A DNA stretch of 64,000 nt from Rhizobium sp. Q54 (GTDB taxonomy: Bacteria > Pseudomonadota > Alphaproteobacteria > Rhizobiales > Xanthobacteraceae), in the NCBI GenBank assembly GCA_945861265.1, contig CAMAUC010000008.1:24372-88371 (forward strand), in the 5' to 3' direction. Under the pieces are notes generated by a model, which saw nothing but the letters and a program-made list of their open reading frames with translations, did no database searches and had not been told where the DNA came from. A program made the translations under genes and the position numbers. Numbering within the stretch: position 1 is the stretch's first letter; every line of letters starts with the position of its first letter. Of this stretch, positions 45,214 through 54,386 are shown piece by piece.

Positions 45214-46541
45214 TCCCCGCCCTTTTCTTTCCTCAGCTTGGCCCAGTAATCGAGGCGCTTTCGGACCTCGCGCTCGAAGCCGCGTTCGGGCGGGTTGTAG
45301 AACTGCTGGCGCGGCAGCGCATCGGGAAAATAGTTCTGGCCCGAGAACGCATCCTCGGTGTCGTGATCGTAAGAATAGCCGCGCCCGTAACCTTCCGACT
45401 TCATCAGGTTGGTCGGCGCATTGAGAATATGTTTCGGCGGCACCAGCGAGCCGGCGCTCTTGGCAACTTGCTTGGCAGCGCCGAAAGCGGCATAGCCGGC
45501 ATTCGATTTCGGCGCGGTGGCGACATAGAGCACGGCCTGCGCGATGGCCAGTTCGCCTTCCGGGCTCCCAAGAAAATCGTAGGCTTCCTTGGCGGCATTG
45601 GCGATGACAAGCGCCTGCGGATCGGCCAGCCCAATATCCTCGATTGCCATGCGCACAACGCGGCGGCAGATGTAAAGCGGCGGCTCGCCGGCATCCAACA
45701 TGCGCGCGAGATAATAGAGCGCGGCGTCCGGGTCAGAGCCGCGCACCGATTTATGCAACGCCGAAATGAGATTGTAATGGCCGTCCTGCGCCTTGTCGTA
45801 GATCGGCGCGCGCCGCTGCACGATGTCCTGCAATCGGGCCTGATCGAAGACTTCGCCGGGACGCGCCGCGCGCCAGATTTCCTCGGCCAAAGTCAGCGAG
45901 GCGCGGCCATCGCCGTCGGCCATATTGACGAGCGCGGTGCGCGCACCATCGTCGAGCGGCAGCTTCCTGCCTTCGAGTTCCTCGGCGCGCGTGAGCAACT
46001 TCTCGATCGCGGCGGCATCGAGCGAACGGAACACCAGCACGCGCGCGCGCGACAACAAAGCGGCGTTGAGTTCGAAGGACGGATTTTCGGTGGTGGCACC
46101 GACCAGCACGATGGTGCCGTCTTCCATCACCGGCAAAAATGAGTCCTGCTGAGCGCGGTTAAAGCGGTGCACCTCGTCGACGAACAGCAACGTTCCCTTG
46201 CCGCTTTCGCGGCGCAAGCGTGCGGCATCAAATACCTTCTTCAGATCCGCGACACCGGAAAACACTGCTGAAATCTGCTCGAAATGCAGCTCGGTGGCGT
46301 CTGCCAAGAGGCGTGCCACCGTGGTCTTGCCGGTGCCGGGCGGGCCCCAGAAGATGAGCGAGCCGAGCGAGCGCGTTGCCAGCATGCGGGTCAACGCGCC
46401 GTCCGGGCCGAGCAGATGGTCCTGCCCCACCACCTCTTCGAGCTTCGAGGGCCGCAGCTTGTCGGCGAGCGGACGCGGCGCGTCCTTGTCGAGGCCGGCG
46501 GCGGCGAACAGATTGGGCCCGGGCTTGGGGCGGGAGGTCAT
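45210..46541 (-). CDS. rarA: Replication-associated recombination protein RarA (MgsA)
   Basis: AAA+ ATPase acting at stalled replication forks, 443 residues. Walker A GPPGTGKTTVARLL, Walker B LLFVDEVHRFN, and sensor 1 GATTENPSFELN are intact, with the C-terminal tetramerisation helices (KHILNAPTNLMK). An N-terminal PLADKLRPSKLEEVVGQDHLL is typical. The start overlaps the degP stop (ATGA). Membership in a degP-rarA pair after the ribosomal cluster is a common order in this bacterial group. Confidence 0.95.
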   Translation of the reverse strand: MTSRPKPGPNLFAAAGLDKDAPRPLADKLRPSKLEEVVGQDHLLGPDGALTRMLATRSLGSLIFWGPPGTGKTTVARLLADATELHFEQISAVFSGVADLKKVFDAARLRRESGKGTLLFVDEVHRFNRAQQDSFLPVMEDGTIVLVGATTENPSFELNAALLSRARVLVFRSLDAAAIEKLLTRAEELEGRKLPLDDGARTALVNMADGDGRASLTLAEEIWRAARPGEVFDQARLQDIVQRRAPIYDKAQDGHYNLISALHKSVRGSDPDAALYYLARMLDAGEPPLYICRRVVRMAIEDIGLADPQALVIANAAKEAYDFLGSPEGELAIAQAVLYVATAPKSNAGYAAFGAAKQVAKSAGSLVPPKHILNAPTNLMKSEGYGRGYSYDHDTEDAFSGQNYFPDALPRQQFYNPPERGFEREVRKRLDYWAKLRKEKGGE

Positions 46542-47941
46542 CCGCCGAACACCGCGGAAATTTTCTGGCCGCGCCGCATCAGGACAATGCGCCAGGAGGC
46601 ACTTTGCGTTTTGCTGGCAGTATCGAGGTCGTGCGTCTTGCCGATGCGCGCGCCGTTGACTTCCTGAATCACATCGCCGCGCTGGAAGCCGAGATTGCTC
46701 GCATAGGAGCCGTTGTCGACATCGAGAACGACGACGCCATTGTCGACATTCTGCAACTGCAATTCGTCGGCCAAGGCAGGCGACAGATTGGCTACCTTGG
46801 CGCCGGAGAATGGCGAGCGCGAGCGGATGGTGATCTCTTCGCGCGGCGATTCCGGCGCGGTCTGAAGTGCGACGGTCGCAATCAGCTCCTGCCCGGCGCG
46901 CATGATGCCGAGCTTTGCATTGCCGCCGAGCGGCTTGGTTGCGAAACGATAGTCAAAGGCATTGGTGTCGTCGACCGCCTGCCCGTCCACCGAAATGATC
47001 AGATCGCCGGCTTTAAGCCCTGCTTGCGCCGCCGGACCTGCCGGTGTGACATTGGCGATCAGCGCGCCGGCCGGGCGCTTCAGGTTCATGCTGTCGGCGA
47101 TGTCGGCGGTCACGGCCTGCAACTTGGCTCCCAGCCAAGGCCGCTTGACGGCGCTGCCGCCGGTCTTGGCCGAGGCCACGACCACGCGCACCATGTTGGC
47201 GGGGATGGCGAAGCCGACGCCTTGCGAGCCGCCCGAGCGCGAGAAGATCGCGGTGTTGATGCCGACCAGTTTGCCGGTGAGATCGACCAGCGCGCCGCCG
47301 GAATTGCCGGGATTGATCGCCGCGTCGGTCTGGATGAAGAACTGATAATCGGACACGCCGACTTGCGTGCGCGCCAGCGCCGAGACGATGCCATGCGTCA
47401 CGGTCTGCCCGACGCCGAACGGATTGCCGATGGCGAGCACAATGTCGCCGACTTCGAGCGCATCGGAATTCGAAAAATCGAGCACCGGGAATTTCTCGCG
47501 GGCGTCCTTGACGCGCAGCACCGCCAAGTCAGTGCGCGGGTCTTTCAGCACGACGCTCGCCTCGAATTCGCGCTTGTCGGATAGCGACACCTTGATTTCG
47601 TCGGCGCCTTCGATGACGTGCACATTGGTGACGATCAGGCCCGACGCATCGACGATGACGCCGGAGCCGAGCGAGCGCTGCAGCTGGTTGCCGGCGTCGC
47701 CTGGCACGCCGAAGAAGCGGCGGAAGATCGGATCGTCGAACAGCGGATTGCGGTTCACCACCGTCTTGGCGGCATAGACATTGACCACGGCAGGCGCAAC
47801 GCGCTGCACCACCGGCGCATAAGACAGCCGCAGCTCGGCCGCGTTCGGCACCCGCCGCTCCAGCAGCTGCGCCTGCGCGGGCGCATGGACCCCCGCCACC
47901 AGCGCTACCCCGAGCGCTGCAAGTCGCACGTTCAAGACCAT
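46538..47941 (-). CDS. degP: Do/DegP-type periplasmic serine protease
   Basis: Envelope quality-control protease, 467 residues. A signal peptide (about 1-25) precedes a trypsin-like domain with catalytic H108 (TNVHVIEG), D138 (RTDLAVLRV) and S214 (GNSGGAL). Two PDZ domains follow (about 275-360 and 380-460). GGAGAG precedes ATG 47941. The stop overlaps rarA. DegQ/HtrA-like naming is equally possible; the linker pattern does not decide. Confidence 0.92.
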   Translation of the reverse strand: MVLNVRLAALGVALVAGVHAPAQAQLLERRVPNAAELRLSYAPVVQRVAPAVVNVYAAKTVVNRNPLFDDPIFRRFFGVPGDAGNQLQRSLGSGVIVDASGLIVTNVHVIEGADEIKVSLSDKREFEASVVLKDPRTDLAVLRVKDAREKFPVLDFSNSDALEVGDIVLAIGNPFGVGQTVTHGIVSALARTQVGVSDYQFFIQTDAAINPGNSGGALVDLTGKLVGINTAIFSRSGGSQGVGFAIPANMVRVVVASAKTGGSAVKRPWLGAKLQAVTADIADSMNLKRPAGALIANVTPAGPAAQAGLKAGDLIISVDGQAVDDTNAFDYRFATKPLGGNAKLGIMRAGQELIATVALQTAPESPREEITIRSRSPFSGAKVANLSPALADELQLQNVDNGVVVLDVDNGSYASNLGFQRGDVIQEVNGARIGKTHDLDTASKTQSASWRIVLMRRGQKISAVFGG

Positions 47942-48141
47942 GTCGATTCTCTCCGGCTGCCGTGCCTCCGATATAGGCCGGGGCCCGCGCGGATTGAAGG
48001 CGTGGCCGCCGATTTGGCCGTTTTTACGGTGGTTTTTTGCGCTCCGCCCACCCCCCGCCGTCGCTTGCCAACCCTTGCCGGAGGCGGCATGGAAGGCTGC
48101 AACCCGTCACGGGCGCCGGACAGGCGCGCAAGGAGCCCCGC

Positions 48142-49158
48142 ATGAAGGCCGTCGGTTATTTCAAGTCCCTGCCCCTCAGCGAGGCGGATTCGCTGATCGA
48201 CATCACCGTGGACACCCCCGCCCCGACCGGCCGCGACCTGCGGGTGGCGGTCAAGGCCGTGTCGGTCAATCCGGTCGACACCAAGGTGCGGATGCGGGCC
48301 CAGGCCGCCCCCGGCGAGCCGGCCAAGGTCCTCGGCTATGACGCTGCCGGCGTAGTCGAGGCGGCCGGCCCGGATGTGTCGCTGTTCAAGGTCGGCGACG
48401 AGGTGTTCTACGCCGGCTCCATCGCGCGGCCCGGCACCAATTCGGAATTCCACCTGGTCGACGAGCGCATCGTCGGCTTCAAGCCGAAGTCGCTGTCCTT
48501 CGTGCAGGCGGCGGCGCTGCCGCTCACTGGCATCACCGCCTGGGAAATGCTGTTCGACCGCTTCGGCGTCGCCCCCGGCAAGACGCCGGACGGCCGCGCG
48601 CTGCTGGTGATCGGCGGCGCCGGCGGCGTCGGCTCGATCATGATTCAACTCGCGCGCAAGCTGACAGCATTGACGGTGATCGCCACGGCGTCACGGCCGG
48701 AAAGCGCCGCCTGGTGCAAGAGACTCGGCGCCGATCACGTCATCGATCATTCAAAGCCGATGCCCGAGCAACTCAAGGCGATCGGTCATCCCACTGTCGC
48801 GCTAATCGCCAGCATGACGGGCACCGAACAGCATTACCCGGCGATCCCCGAGATCATTGCGCCGCAAGGCAAGTTCGGACTGATCGACGATCCGAAAATG
48901 CTCGACGCCATGGCGCTCAAGCGCAAATGCGCGTCGATCCACTGGGAGTTCATGTTCGCCCGCCCGGTTTACACAACGCCCGACATGATCGCGCAGCATC
49001 GGCTGCTCAACGAAATCTCGGCGATGATCGACGGCGAGCTTCTCATCACCACCGCGGCGATGGAACTGTCGCCGATCAACGCGGCGAACCTTAAAAAGGC
49101 GCATGCGCAGATCGAAAGCGGCACCACCATCGGCAAGGTGGTGCTGAGCGGCTGGTAA
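48142..49158 (+). CDS. Zinc-type alcohol dehydrogenase-like NADPH oxidoreductase
   Basis: Medium-chain dehydrogenase/reductase of the quinone-oxidoreductase-like branch, 338 residues. The N-terminal NPVDTKVRMR and the central cofactor loop GGAGGVGSIM are typical; the catalytic and structural zinc ligands of true alcohol dehydrogenases are lacking. Substrate unknown, perhaps a quinone or enone. AAGGAG 7 nt before ATG 48142 fixes the start. Divergent from degP. Confidence 0.87.
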   Translation: MKAVGYFKSLPLSEADSLIDITVDTPAPTGRDLRVAVKAVSVNPVDTKVRMRAQAAPGEPAKVLGYDAAGVVEAAGPDVSLFKVGDEVFYAGSIARPGTNSEFHLVDERIVGFKPKSLSFVQAAALPLTGITAWEMLFDRFGVAPGKTPDGRALLVIGGAGGVGSIMIQLARKLTALTVIATASRPESAAWCKRLGADHVIDHSKPMPEQLKAIGHPTVALIASMTGTEQHYPAIPEIIAPQGKFGLIDDPKMLDAMALKRKCASIHWEFMFARPVYTTPDMIAQHRLLNEISAMIDGELLITTAAMELSPINAANLKKAHAQIESGTTIGKVVLSGW

Positions 49159-49218
49159 CACTTTCTCCGTTCATCCCCGCTTGCGCGGGAACGAACGGAG
49201 CTTGTGGCGTGCGCCAGT

Positions 49219-50070
49219 CTACTCCTTCACCGGCACCGTGCGCAGATAGGCGACGACGGCGTCGAGATCGCCGCCGGTCATGTGGCTATAATACGGATAG
49301 CCCATCGGCGGTTTGAGCTTGCTGCCGTCTTTGCTGACGCCAGTCGTGATCGCGGCCTTGATCTCGGCATCGCTCCACCCACCAATGCCCTTGGCCTTGC
49401 TTGGCGTGATGTTGCGCGACACCGACTTGCCCCAGGGTCCTGGGAATTCCATGCCGCCTTTGCCGAGATCTCCGACGAAATCCTTGCCGCGCGCGCCGAA
49501 AGGCGTGTGGCACTCCATGCAGTGGCCGATGGTGACGAGGTAGATTCCGTTCTTCACTTTGTCGGTCAGCATCGCTTCGGTGTAGGGCTTCTCCGAACCG
49601 GGAAACGCAATGTGCGGCAGCGCGATCTTGTAGACCGGGTCCGGCACCTTGTTCTTGACCGGCTTGACCGTGCGCAGATAGGCGACGATGGCGTCGAGGT
49701 CATTCTCGGTGAGAATGCCGTAGAACGCCGTCGGCATGATCTCGGCGACCTGCACGCCGTTCGGCCGTTTGCCGGTGCGCAGCAGCGTCTTAATCTGCGC
49801 GTCGGTCCAGGCGCCGATGCCGGTTTCCTTGTCCTGCGTGATGTTGGACGCCGTCACCTTGAACGGCGGCTCGTCCCAGGACAGCCCGCCGGACAATGCT
49901 TTGCTGAAATCGGGACCATTCGGCCCGATCGGCGTATGGCAGTTCTGGCAGGTCATGATCGTGTTGACGAGATAGCCGCCGCGCTCGATCGGCGATTGCG
50001 CCTGCACCATCCCTGCCGAACCAGCCAATGTCACAGCCAACGTCAGCGCCAACACTCCACCGCGATTCAT
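49219..50070 (-). CDS. Secreted diheme cytochrome c
   Basis: Periplasmic c-type cytochrome with two haem sites, 283 residues. The signal peptide ends near AQAQ (about 25). The first CxxCH is C41-QNC-H45, the second CMECH lies in the second half in GHCMECHTPFG. The two halves repeat a DAIVAYLRTV / DAVVAYLRTV helix, so it arose by duplication. Such proteins accept electrons from alcohol or other dehydrogenases. AGGAGG precedes ATG 50070, which settles the start. Confidence 0.91.
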   Translation of the reverse strand: MNRGGVLALTLAVTLAGSAGMVQAQSPIERGGYLVNTIMTCQNCHTPIGPNGPDFSKALSGGLSWDEPPFKVTASNITQDKETGIGAWTDAQIKTLLRTGKRPNGVQVAEIMPTAFYGILTENDLDAIVAYLRTVKPVKNKVPDPVYKIALPHIAFPGSEKPYTEAMLTDKVKNGIYLVTIGHCMECHTPFGARGKDFVGDLGKGGMEFPGPWGKSVSRNITPSKAKGIGGWSDAEIKAAITTGVSKDGSKLKPPMGYPYYSHMTGGDLDAVVAYLRTVPVKE

Positions 50071-50208
50071 GAATAGCCTCCTGCTGAAAAACAGCGCCCG
50101 GATACCATGATACCGGCCCGCCGATGTGACAGCCATCACGGTTTTTCAGTTTTAAACGCAAAATCCGTCAGCCGCGGGCAGTGATGACGCCGGCCGCGCC
50201 GCGCGGGA

Positions 50209-51123
50209 TCAGACAAGCGCCGATACACTGGCGATGCTGCGGCGCAGCCATAGGTGGGCGGGATCGCTGTCGCGGCGCGGATGCCAGACCTGGATATAGC
50301 GATAGCCCGCCAGTTCGAGCGGCGGCTCAAGCATGTGGGTCTGCGAAATCCCGGCCAGCCGCACCGCCATCAGCTTCGGCACCGTGAGAATCATGTCCGA
50401 ATGCTCGATCGCCCATGCGGCCGAGGCAAAATACGGCGTGATCAACTGGACGCGGCGCGCGTGGCCGAGGTCTTCGACCGCCTTGTCGATCACGCCCTGC
50501 CGGTGCTGCGTCAGGCTCACCACGGCGTGCGGATGGGCCAGATAGCGGTCAAGTGTCAGCGGCTTGCGGCCGACCGGATGGCCCTTGCGCACCAGGCACA
50601 TGAAGCGGTCCTCGAACAGCACCTGGGTGCGGAACTCCTTTGGCGCCGAATTGACCCAGAGTGCGAGATCGAGGGCGCTGGTTTCCAGGCGGCGGAAAAT
50701 GCTGTCGTCCCAGGGCAGGATTTCCAGCGACACATGCGGCGCGACCTCGGTGAGGTGTTTCATCAGCGCCGGAAACAGCACGCTGGCGGCGAAGTCGGTC
50801 GCGACGATGCGGAAATTGTCGGTCGCCGTCGCCGGCTTGAATTGATCGCCGCGCACCAGCGCGTCCAGCCGGGGCAAAAGCTCGTCCAGTTCGGCATAGA
50901 GGCGCAACGCCCGTTGCGTCGGCTCGTAGCCCTGCCGGGTTCGCACCAGAAGCTCGTCGCCGAACATCGCCTGCAAGCGGTCGAAGGCGCGGCTCATCGC
51001 CGGCTGGCTCAAAGCCATGCGGTCGGCGGCCCGGGTGATGCTGCGTTCCTCGACCAGGGCTTGCAGGGTGGCCAGGAGGCCGAGGTCGACGCGACGTATA
51101 TGCGTATAGCGCATAAACGGCAT
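50209..51123 (-). CDS. LysR-family transcriptional regulator
   Basis: 304 residues. The N-terminal winged helix (about 12-70) shows ALVEERSITRAADRMALSQPAMSRAFDRL, split here over the helix-turn-helix, and the C-terminal part is the periplasmic-binding-like effector domain. It is divergent from the ABC binding protein gene at 51259 and likely controls it, as usual for LysR proteins. The start may be ATG 51123 or 51114; neither has a ribosome-binding site. AT-rich near-repeats (ATGCA, TGCAT) fill the 135-bp gap. The ligand is unknown. Confidence 0.9.
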   Translation of the reverse strand: MPFMRYTHIRRVDLGLLATLQALVEERSITRAADRMALSQPAMSRAFDRLQAMFGDELLVRTRQGYEPTQRALRLYAELDELLPRLDALVRGDQFKPATATDNFRIVATDFAASVLFPALMKHLTEVAPHVSLEILPWDDSIFRRLETSALDLALWVNSAPKEFRTQVLFEDRFMCLVRKGHPVGRKPLTLDRYLAHPHAVVSLTQHRQGVIDKAVEDLGHARRVQLITPYFASAAWAIEHSDMILTVPKLMAVRLAGISQTHMLEPPLELAGYRYIQVWHPRRDSDPAHLWLRRSIASVSALV

Positions 51124-51258
51124 TATGCAAATGCATTTGGTTTATGTCGAGTCGGCGGGCCACCATCTTACCGCCGCAGCCGGGTCACCCTGACCCGGCG
51201 GTGTGGCGTCGGGCCAAGGCGCGGTCATAAGCGCCGGCGAAATATTGGGGAGGACACC

Positions 51259-52524
51259 ATGGGCCAACGAATCGGCTTTGCAGCGTTCATACGTGGCGCG
51301 GTGCTGAGTGCCGTCATGGCACTGACGGCGAGCGTCGCCTCGGCACAGCAGGGCGAACCGATCAAGATCGGCATGAGCATGGCACTCACCGGGGCGCTTT
51401 CCTCCGGCGGCAAGGTCATGCTGATCACCCTGCAAATGTGGGCCGACGACATCAATGCGCGCGGCGGCCTGCTCGGCCGGCCGGTCAAGCTGATTTACTA
51501 CGACGACCAGAGCAGCGGCTCGCAGGTACCGGGCATCTACGCCAAGCTGCTCGATGTCGACAAAGTCGATCTGCTGTTCTCCAGCTACGCCACCAACGTC
51601 GTGGCGCCGGCCATGCCGATCATTATTCAGCGCAAGAAGGTGTTCCTGTCGATGTTCTGCATCGGCTTGAACGACCAGTTCAAATATCCGCGCTACTTCT
51701 CGCTGCATCCGGCCGGGCCCGACCCCAAGCCGGCTTTCAGCGACGGCTTCTTCAAGGTGGCGTTGGCGCAAAATCCAAAGCCCCAGACCATCGCCATCAT
51801 CACCGCCGACGGCGAGGCGACACGGCTGGTCACCGATGGCGTGCATGAACACGTCAAGAAGAACGGACTGAAAATCGTCTACGATCAGCGCTATCCGCTT
51901 AACACTACCGATTTCTCGCCGATCGTGCGCGCGGTGCAGGCGGTCAACCCTGACATTTTCTTCCTCAGCACTTATCCGATCGACTCGATCGGCATGCTGC
52001 GCGCCATCAACGAGATCGGCTTCAAGCCAAAAGTGGTCGGCGGCGTGCTCAACGGCCTTCCGGCGCCGGTGCTCAAGGCGCAATTGGGCCCTGCCCTCAA
52101 CGGCGTAATCAATTACGAATTCTGGCTGCCGACCCCGGCGCAGGCCAGCGCTGAAGCCCTCGAGGTCATCAAGCGCTACCAGGTTCTGGCCAAGGGCGCC
52201 GGCGTCGATCCGATCGGCATCTATGTGCCGCCGTGGGCCTATGCCTACGGTCAGATCATCGAGCAGGCGGTCAAGGGCGCCCACAGCCTCGAAGACGACA
52301 AGATCGCCGGCGTGATGCGCAAGGCCACATTCAAGACCGTGGTCGGCGACATCAAATTCGGCCCCGATGGCGAATTCGCAAAAGGCCGAATGCTGACCGT
52401 GCAGCACCACGGCATCAAGGGCAACGATATCATGCAGTTCAAGGACACCTCGACGATGGAGGTGCTTTATCCGCCGCAATTCGCCACCGGCAAGCTGATC
52501 TATCCTTACGAGAAGGCCAAATAA
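51259..52524 (+). CDS. Branched-chain amino acid/urea-type ABC transporter substrate-binding protein
   Basis: Periplasmic binding protein of the Leu/Ile/Val (Peripla_BP_6) family, 421 residues. The signal peptide ends ASAQQ (about 30), then IKIGMSMALTGALSSGGK, the usual start of this fold. Many catabolic clusters carry such a receptor for aromatic or other carboxylates. GGGGAGGACACC precedes ATG 51259, so the long open frame upstream is not part of it. No permease or ATPase genes follow; the next gene is a flavoprotein. Confidence 0.9.
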   Translation: MGQRIGFAAFIRGAVLSAVMALTASVASAQQGEPIKIGMSMALTGALSSGGKVMLITLQMWADDINARGGLLGRPVKLIYYDDQSSGSQVPGIYAKLLDVDKVDLLFSSYATNVVAPAMPIIIQRKKVFLSMFCIGLNDQFKYPRYFSLHPAGPDPKPAFSDGFFKVALAQNPKPQTIAIITADGEATRLVTDGVHEHVKKNGLKIVYDQRYPLNTTDFSPIVRAVQAVNPDIFFLSTYPIDSIGMLRAINEIGFKPKVVGGVLNGLPAPVLKAQLGPALNGVINYEFWLPTPAQASAEALEVIKRYQVLAKGAGVDPIGIYVPPWAYAYGQIIEQAVKGAHSLEDDKIAGVMRKATFKTVVGDIKFGPDGEFAKGRMLTVQHHGIKGNDIMQFKDTSTMEVLYPPQFATGKLIYPYEKAK

Positions 52525-52562
52525 CCGGCCCCGCCGTCGAACAAAGCACAAGGATACGACCG

Positions 52563-53774
52563 ATGAACGTTGTGCAAACGCCGGCGCCGGGAGCGGCCCA
52601 AAAGCCGTCACCCGGCGCCGACGAACTGGTCGCGCGCGCCCGCGCGCTGGCGCCGCAACTGCGCGAACGCGCCTTGCAGGCCGAGCGCGACCGCAACGTC
52701 CCGCTGGAGTCGGTGCGCGACTACATCGGCGCCGGTCTGATGCGCACGCTGATGCCACGGCGCTGGGGCGGCTACGAGCAGGACCACGAAACCCAGTTCA
52801 ACATCGCCATCGAGCTCGGCCGCTCGACCTGCGGCTCGTCGGCCTGGTGCCTCAATTATCTGACCGATCACGCCTGCATGCTGGCGCAATTTCCCGACGA
52901 AGCGCAGCACGACATCTGGAGCCGCGACGTCGACGCCTGCATCGCCACCTCGGCGGCGCCGACCGGCAAGGCCGAGGAAACGCCGCAAGGCTATCGCCTT
53001 AACGGCGAGTGGTCGTGGTGCAGCGGCCTGCGCCATTCGCAATGGATCATGCTCGGCGGCCTGGTCCATCGCGACGGCGGCCATCCGGACATGCGGTTGT
53101 TCCTGGTGCCGGTTTCGGAGCTTGCGCAAATCGACACCTGGTTCTGCGCCGGCCTGCGCGCCACCGGCTCGAATACCGTTCGCGCCGACGACGTGATGGT
53201 GCCCAGGCATCGCAGCCTGTCTTTCAGCACCATGCGCGATGCCAACCCGCCGGGCGCGCAGGTCAATCCGAATCCGATGTACCGCACGCCGTTCCTCGCC
53301 GTGCACACCTATGCGCTGCTCGGGCCGGCGCTTGGCCTGGCGCGCGGCGCCTATGCCGACTTCACGCAATGGACGCGCAAGCGCGTGCTGACCTATACGC
53401 AGCTTGCGATTGCCCAACATGTGCCGGTGCAGATGACCATCGCCGATATCGCCGCGCAGATCGACGTCGCCGAACTCTTGGCCCGCCGCTGCCTCGCCAA
53501 GGCGCGCGCCGATTACTCCGGCATGAGCATGGAGACGCGCGCCCTGTTGCGCCGCGATTTCACCTACGCCATGCGCGTGCTGCGCAACGCCATGGATATG
53601 CTGATCAAGATCAGCGGCTCGGCCGGCCTGCTCGACAGTAACCCGATCCAGCGCTGCTGGCGCGACGTACATGCTATCTCGTCGCATGTCGTGATGAACT
53701 GGGACGTGCCGGCGGAAAACTTCGGCCGCATGGAGCTGGGGCTCGACCGCAACGAAGCCTATCCGGCGTTCTGA
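52563..53774 (+). CDS. Acyl-CoA-dehydrogenase-fold flavin monooxygenase-like protein
   Basis: 403 residues of the acyl-CoA dehydrogenase fold, closest to group D flavin monooxygenases (HsaA/HpaB-like): the C-terminal part lacks the dehydrogenase Glu pattern, and DACIATSAAPTGKAE, SWCSGLRHSQW and CAGLRATGSNTV are typical. Such enzymes hydroxylate aromatic substrates with reduced flavin supplied by a separate reductase, which is not visible here. AAGGA 8 nt before ATG 52563. It lies 38 bp past the ABC binding protein and is probably in its operon under the LysR regulator. Confidence 0.85.
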   Translation: MNVVQTPAPGAAQKPSPGADELVARARALAPQLRERALQAERDRNVPLESVRDYIGAGLMRTLMPRRWGGYEQDHETQFNIAIELGRSTCGSSAWCLNYLTDHACMLAQFPDEAQHDIWSRDVDACIATSAAPTGKAEETPQGYRLNGEWSWCSGLRHSQWIMLGGLVHRDGGHPDMRLFLVPVSELAQIDTWFCAGLRATGSNTVRADDVMVPRHRSLSFSTMRDANPPGAQVNPNPMYRTPFLAVHTYALLGPALGLARGAYADFTQWTRKRVLTYTQLAIAQHVPVQMTIADIAAQIDVAELLARRCLAKARADYSGMSMETRALLRRDFTYAMRVLRNAMDMLIKISGSAGLLDSNPIQRCWRDVHAISSHVVMNWDVPAENFGRMELGLDRNEAYPAF

Positions 53775-53793
53775 GACCGCCGCCGTGGCGTCC

Positions 53794-53825
53794 AAAAAGA
53801 AAACGGCCGGGCATGACCCGGCCGC
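53794..53825 (-). terminator. Intrinsic terminator of the ribosomal protein cluster
   Basis: On the minus strand a perfect 8-bp stem CGGCCGGG/CCCGGCCG (53818-53825 with 53805-53812) with a 5-nt loop is followed by TTTTCTTTTT. It lies 28 bp past the rplQ stop and is a strong rho-independent terminator. On the plus strand it also faces the end of the flavoprotein gene. Confidence 0.85.
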
Positions 53826-53853
53826 TTCGTTTGAACCGATCAACGCGCGGGCT

Positions 53854-54285
53854 TTAAGCCGTGGCGTTGGCGTCTTCCGAGACCTTCTTGGCCTGCACCG
53901 GACCGGAGTCCTTGCCCTTGGCCTCGACGTCGCGGTCGACGAATTCGATCACCGCCACCGCGGCATTGTCGCCGTGACGGAAGCCAGCCTTCATGATGCG
54001 GCAGTAGCCGCCCTGACGATCCTTGTAGCGCGGCGCGATCACGTCGAACAACTTGCGGACCATGTCCTTGTCGCGCAGCTCGGAGATCGCCAGACGGCGG
54101 GCGGCGAGATCGCCCTTCTTGCCGATGGTGACGAGCTTCTCGACGATCGGGCGAAGCTCTTTCGCCTTCGGGAGTGTCGTGACGATCTGCTCATGCTTGA
54201 TGAGCGACGCCGCCATATTGGCGAACATCGCCATTCGATGCGACGAATGTCGCCCTAACTTGCGGTAAACTTTGCCGTGACGCAT
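53854..54285 (-). CDS. rplQ: 50S ribosomal protein L17
   Basis: Large-subunit protein near the exit tunnel, 143 residues, slightly longer than the E. coli protein. [20 protein letters not shown] is the family start. The acidic/Ala tail (about 125-143) is variable in the group. GGGAG precedes ATG 54285. It is the last gene of the cluster, separated from rpoA by 101 bp containing a hairpin, and followed by an intrinsic terminator. Confidence 0.97.
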   Translation of the reverse strand: MRHGKVYRKLGRHSSHRMAMFANMAASLIKHEQIVTTLPKAKELRPIVEKLVTIGKKGDLAARRLAISELRDKDMVRKLFDVIAPRYKDRQGGYCRIMKAGFRHGDNAAVAVIEFVDRDVEAKGKDSGPVQAKKVSEDANATA

Positions 54286-54355
54286 CGCGAAACTCCCTGC
54301 CTCTATCCTGTATGCACCGGATCATTCCGGCACGCCGCGGAAGGCGGCTAAAAGT

Positions 54356-54380
54356 CCGAACCGGGCGGCGCCCGGTTCGG
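54356..54380 (-). terminator. Terminator/attenuator-like hairpin between rpoA and rplQ
   Basis: A perfect 10-bp stem CCGAACCGGG/CCCGGTTCGG (54356-54365, 54371-54380) with loop CGGCG lies 6 bp past the rpoA stop. On the minus strand it is followed by ACTTTTAG, a weak T-tract. It could lower rplQ expression or mark mRNA processing. Confidence 0.5.
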
Positions 54381-54386
54381 GAAATC

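Noticed and set aside
50254..51258. Long open frame upstream of the ABC binding protein start
   Set aside because: It is antisense to the LysR gene and ends in the true signal peptide preceded by a strong ribosome-binding site at 51259.
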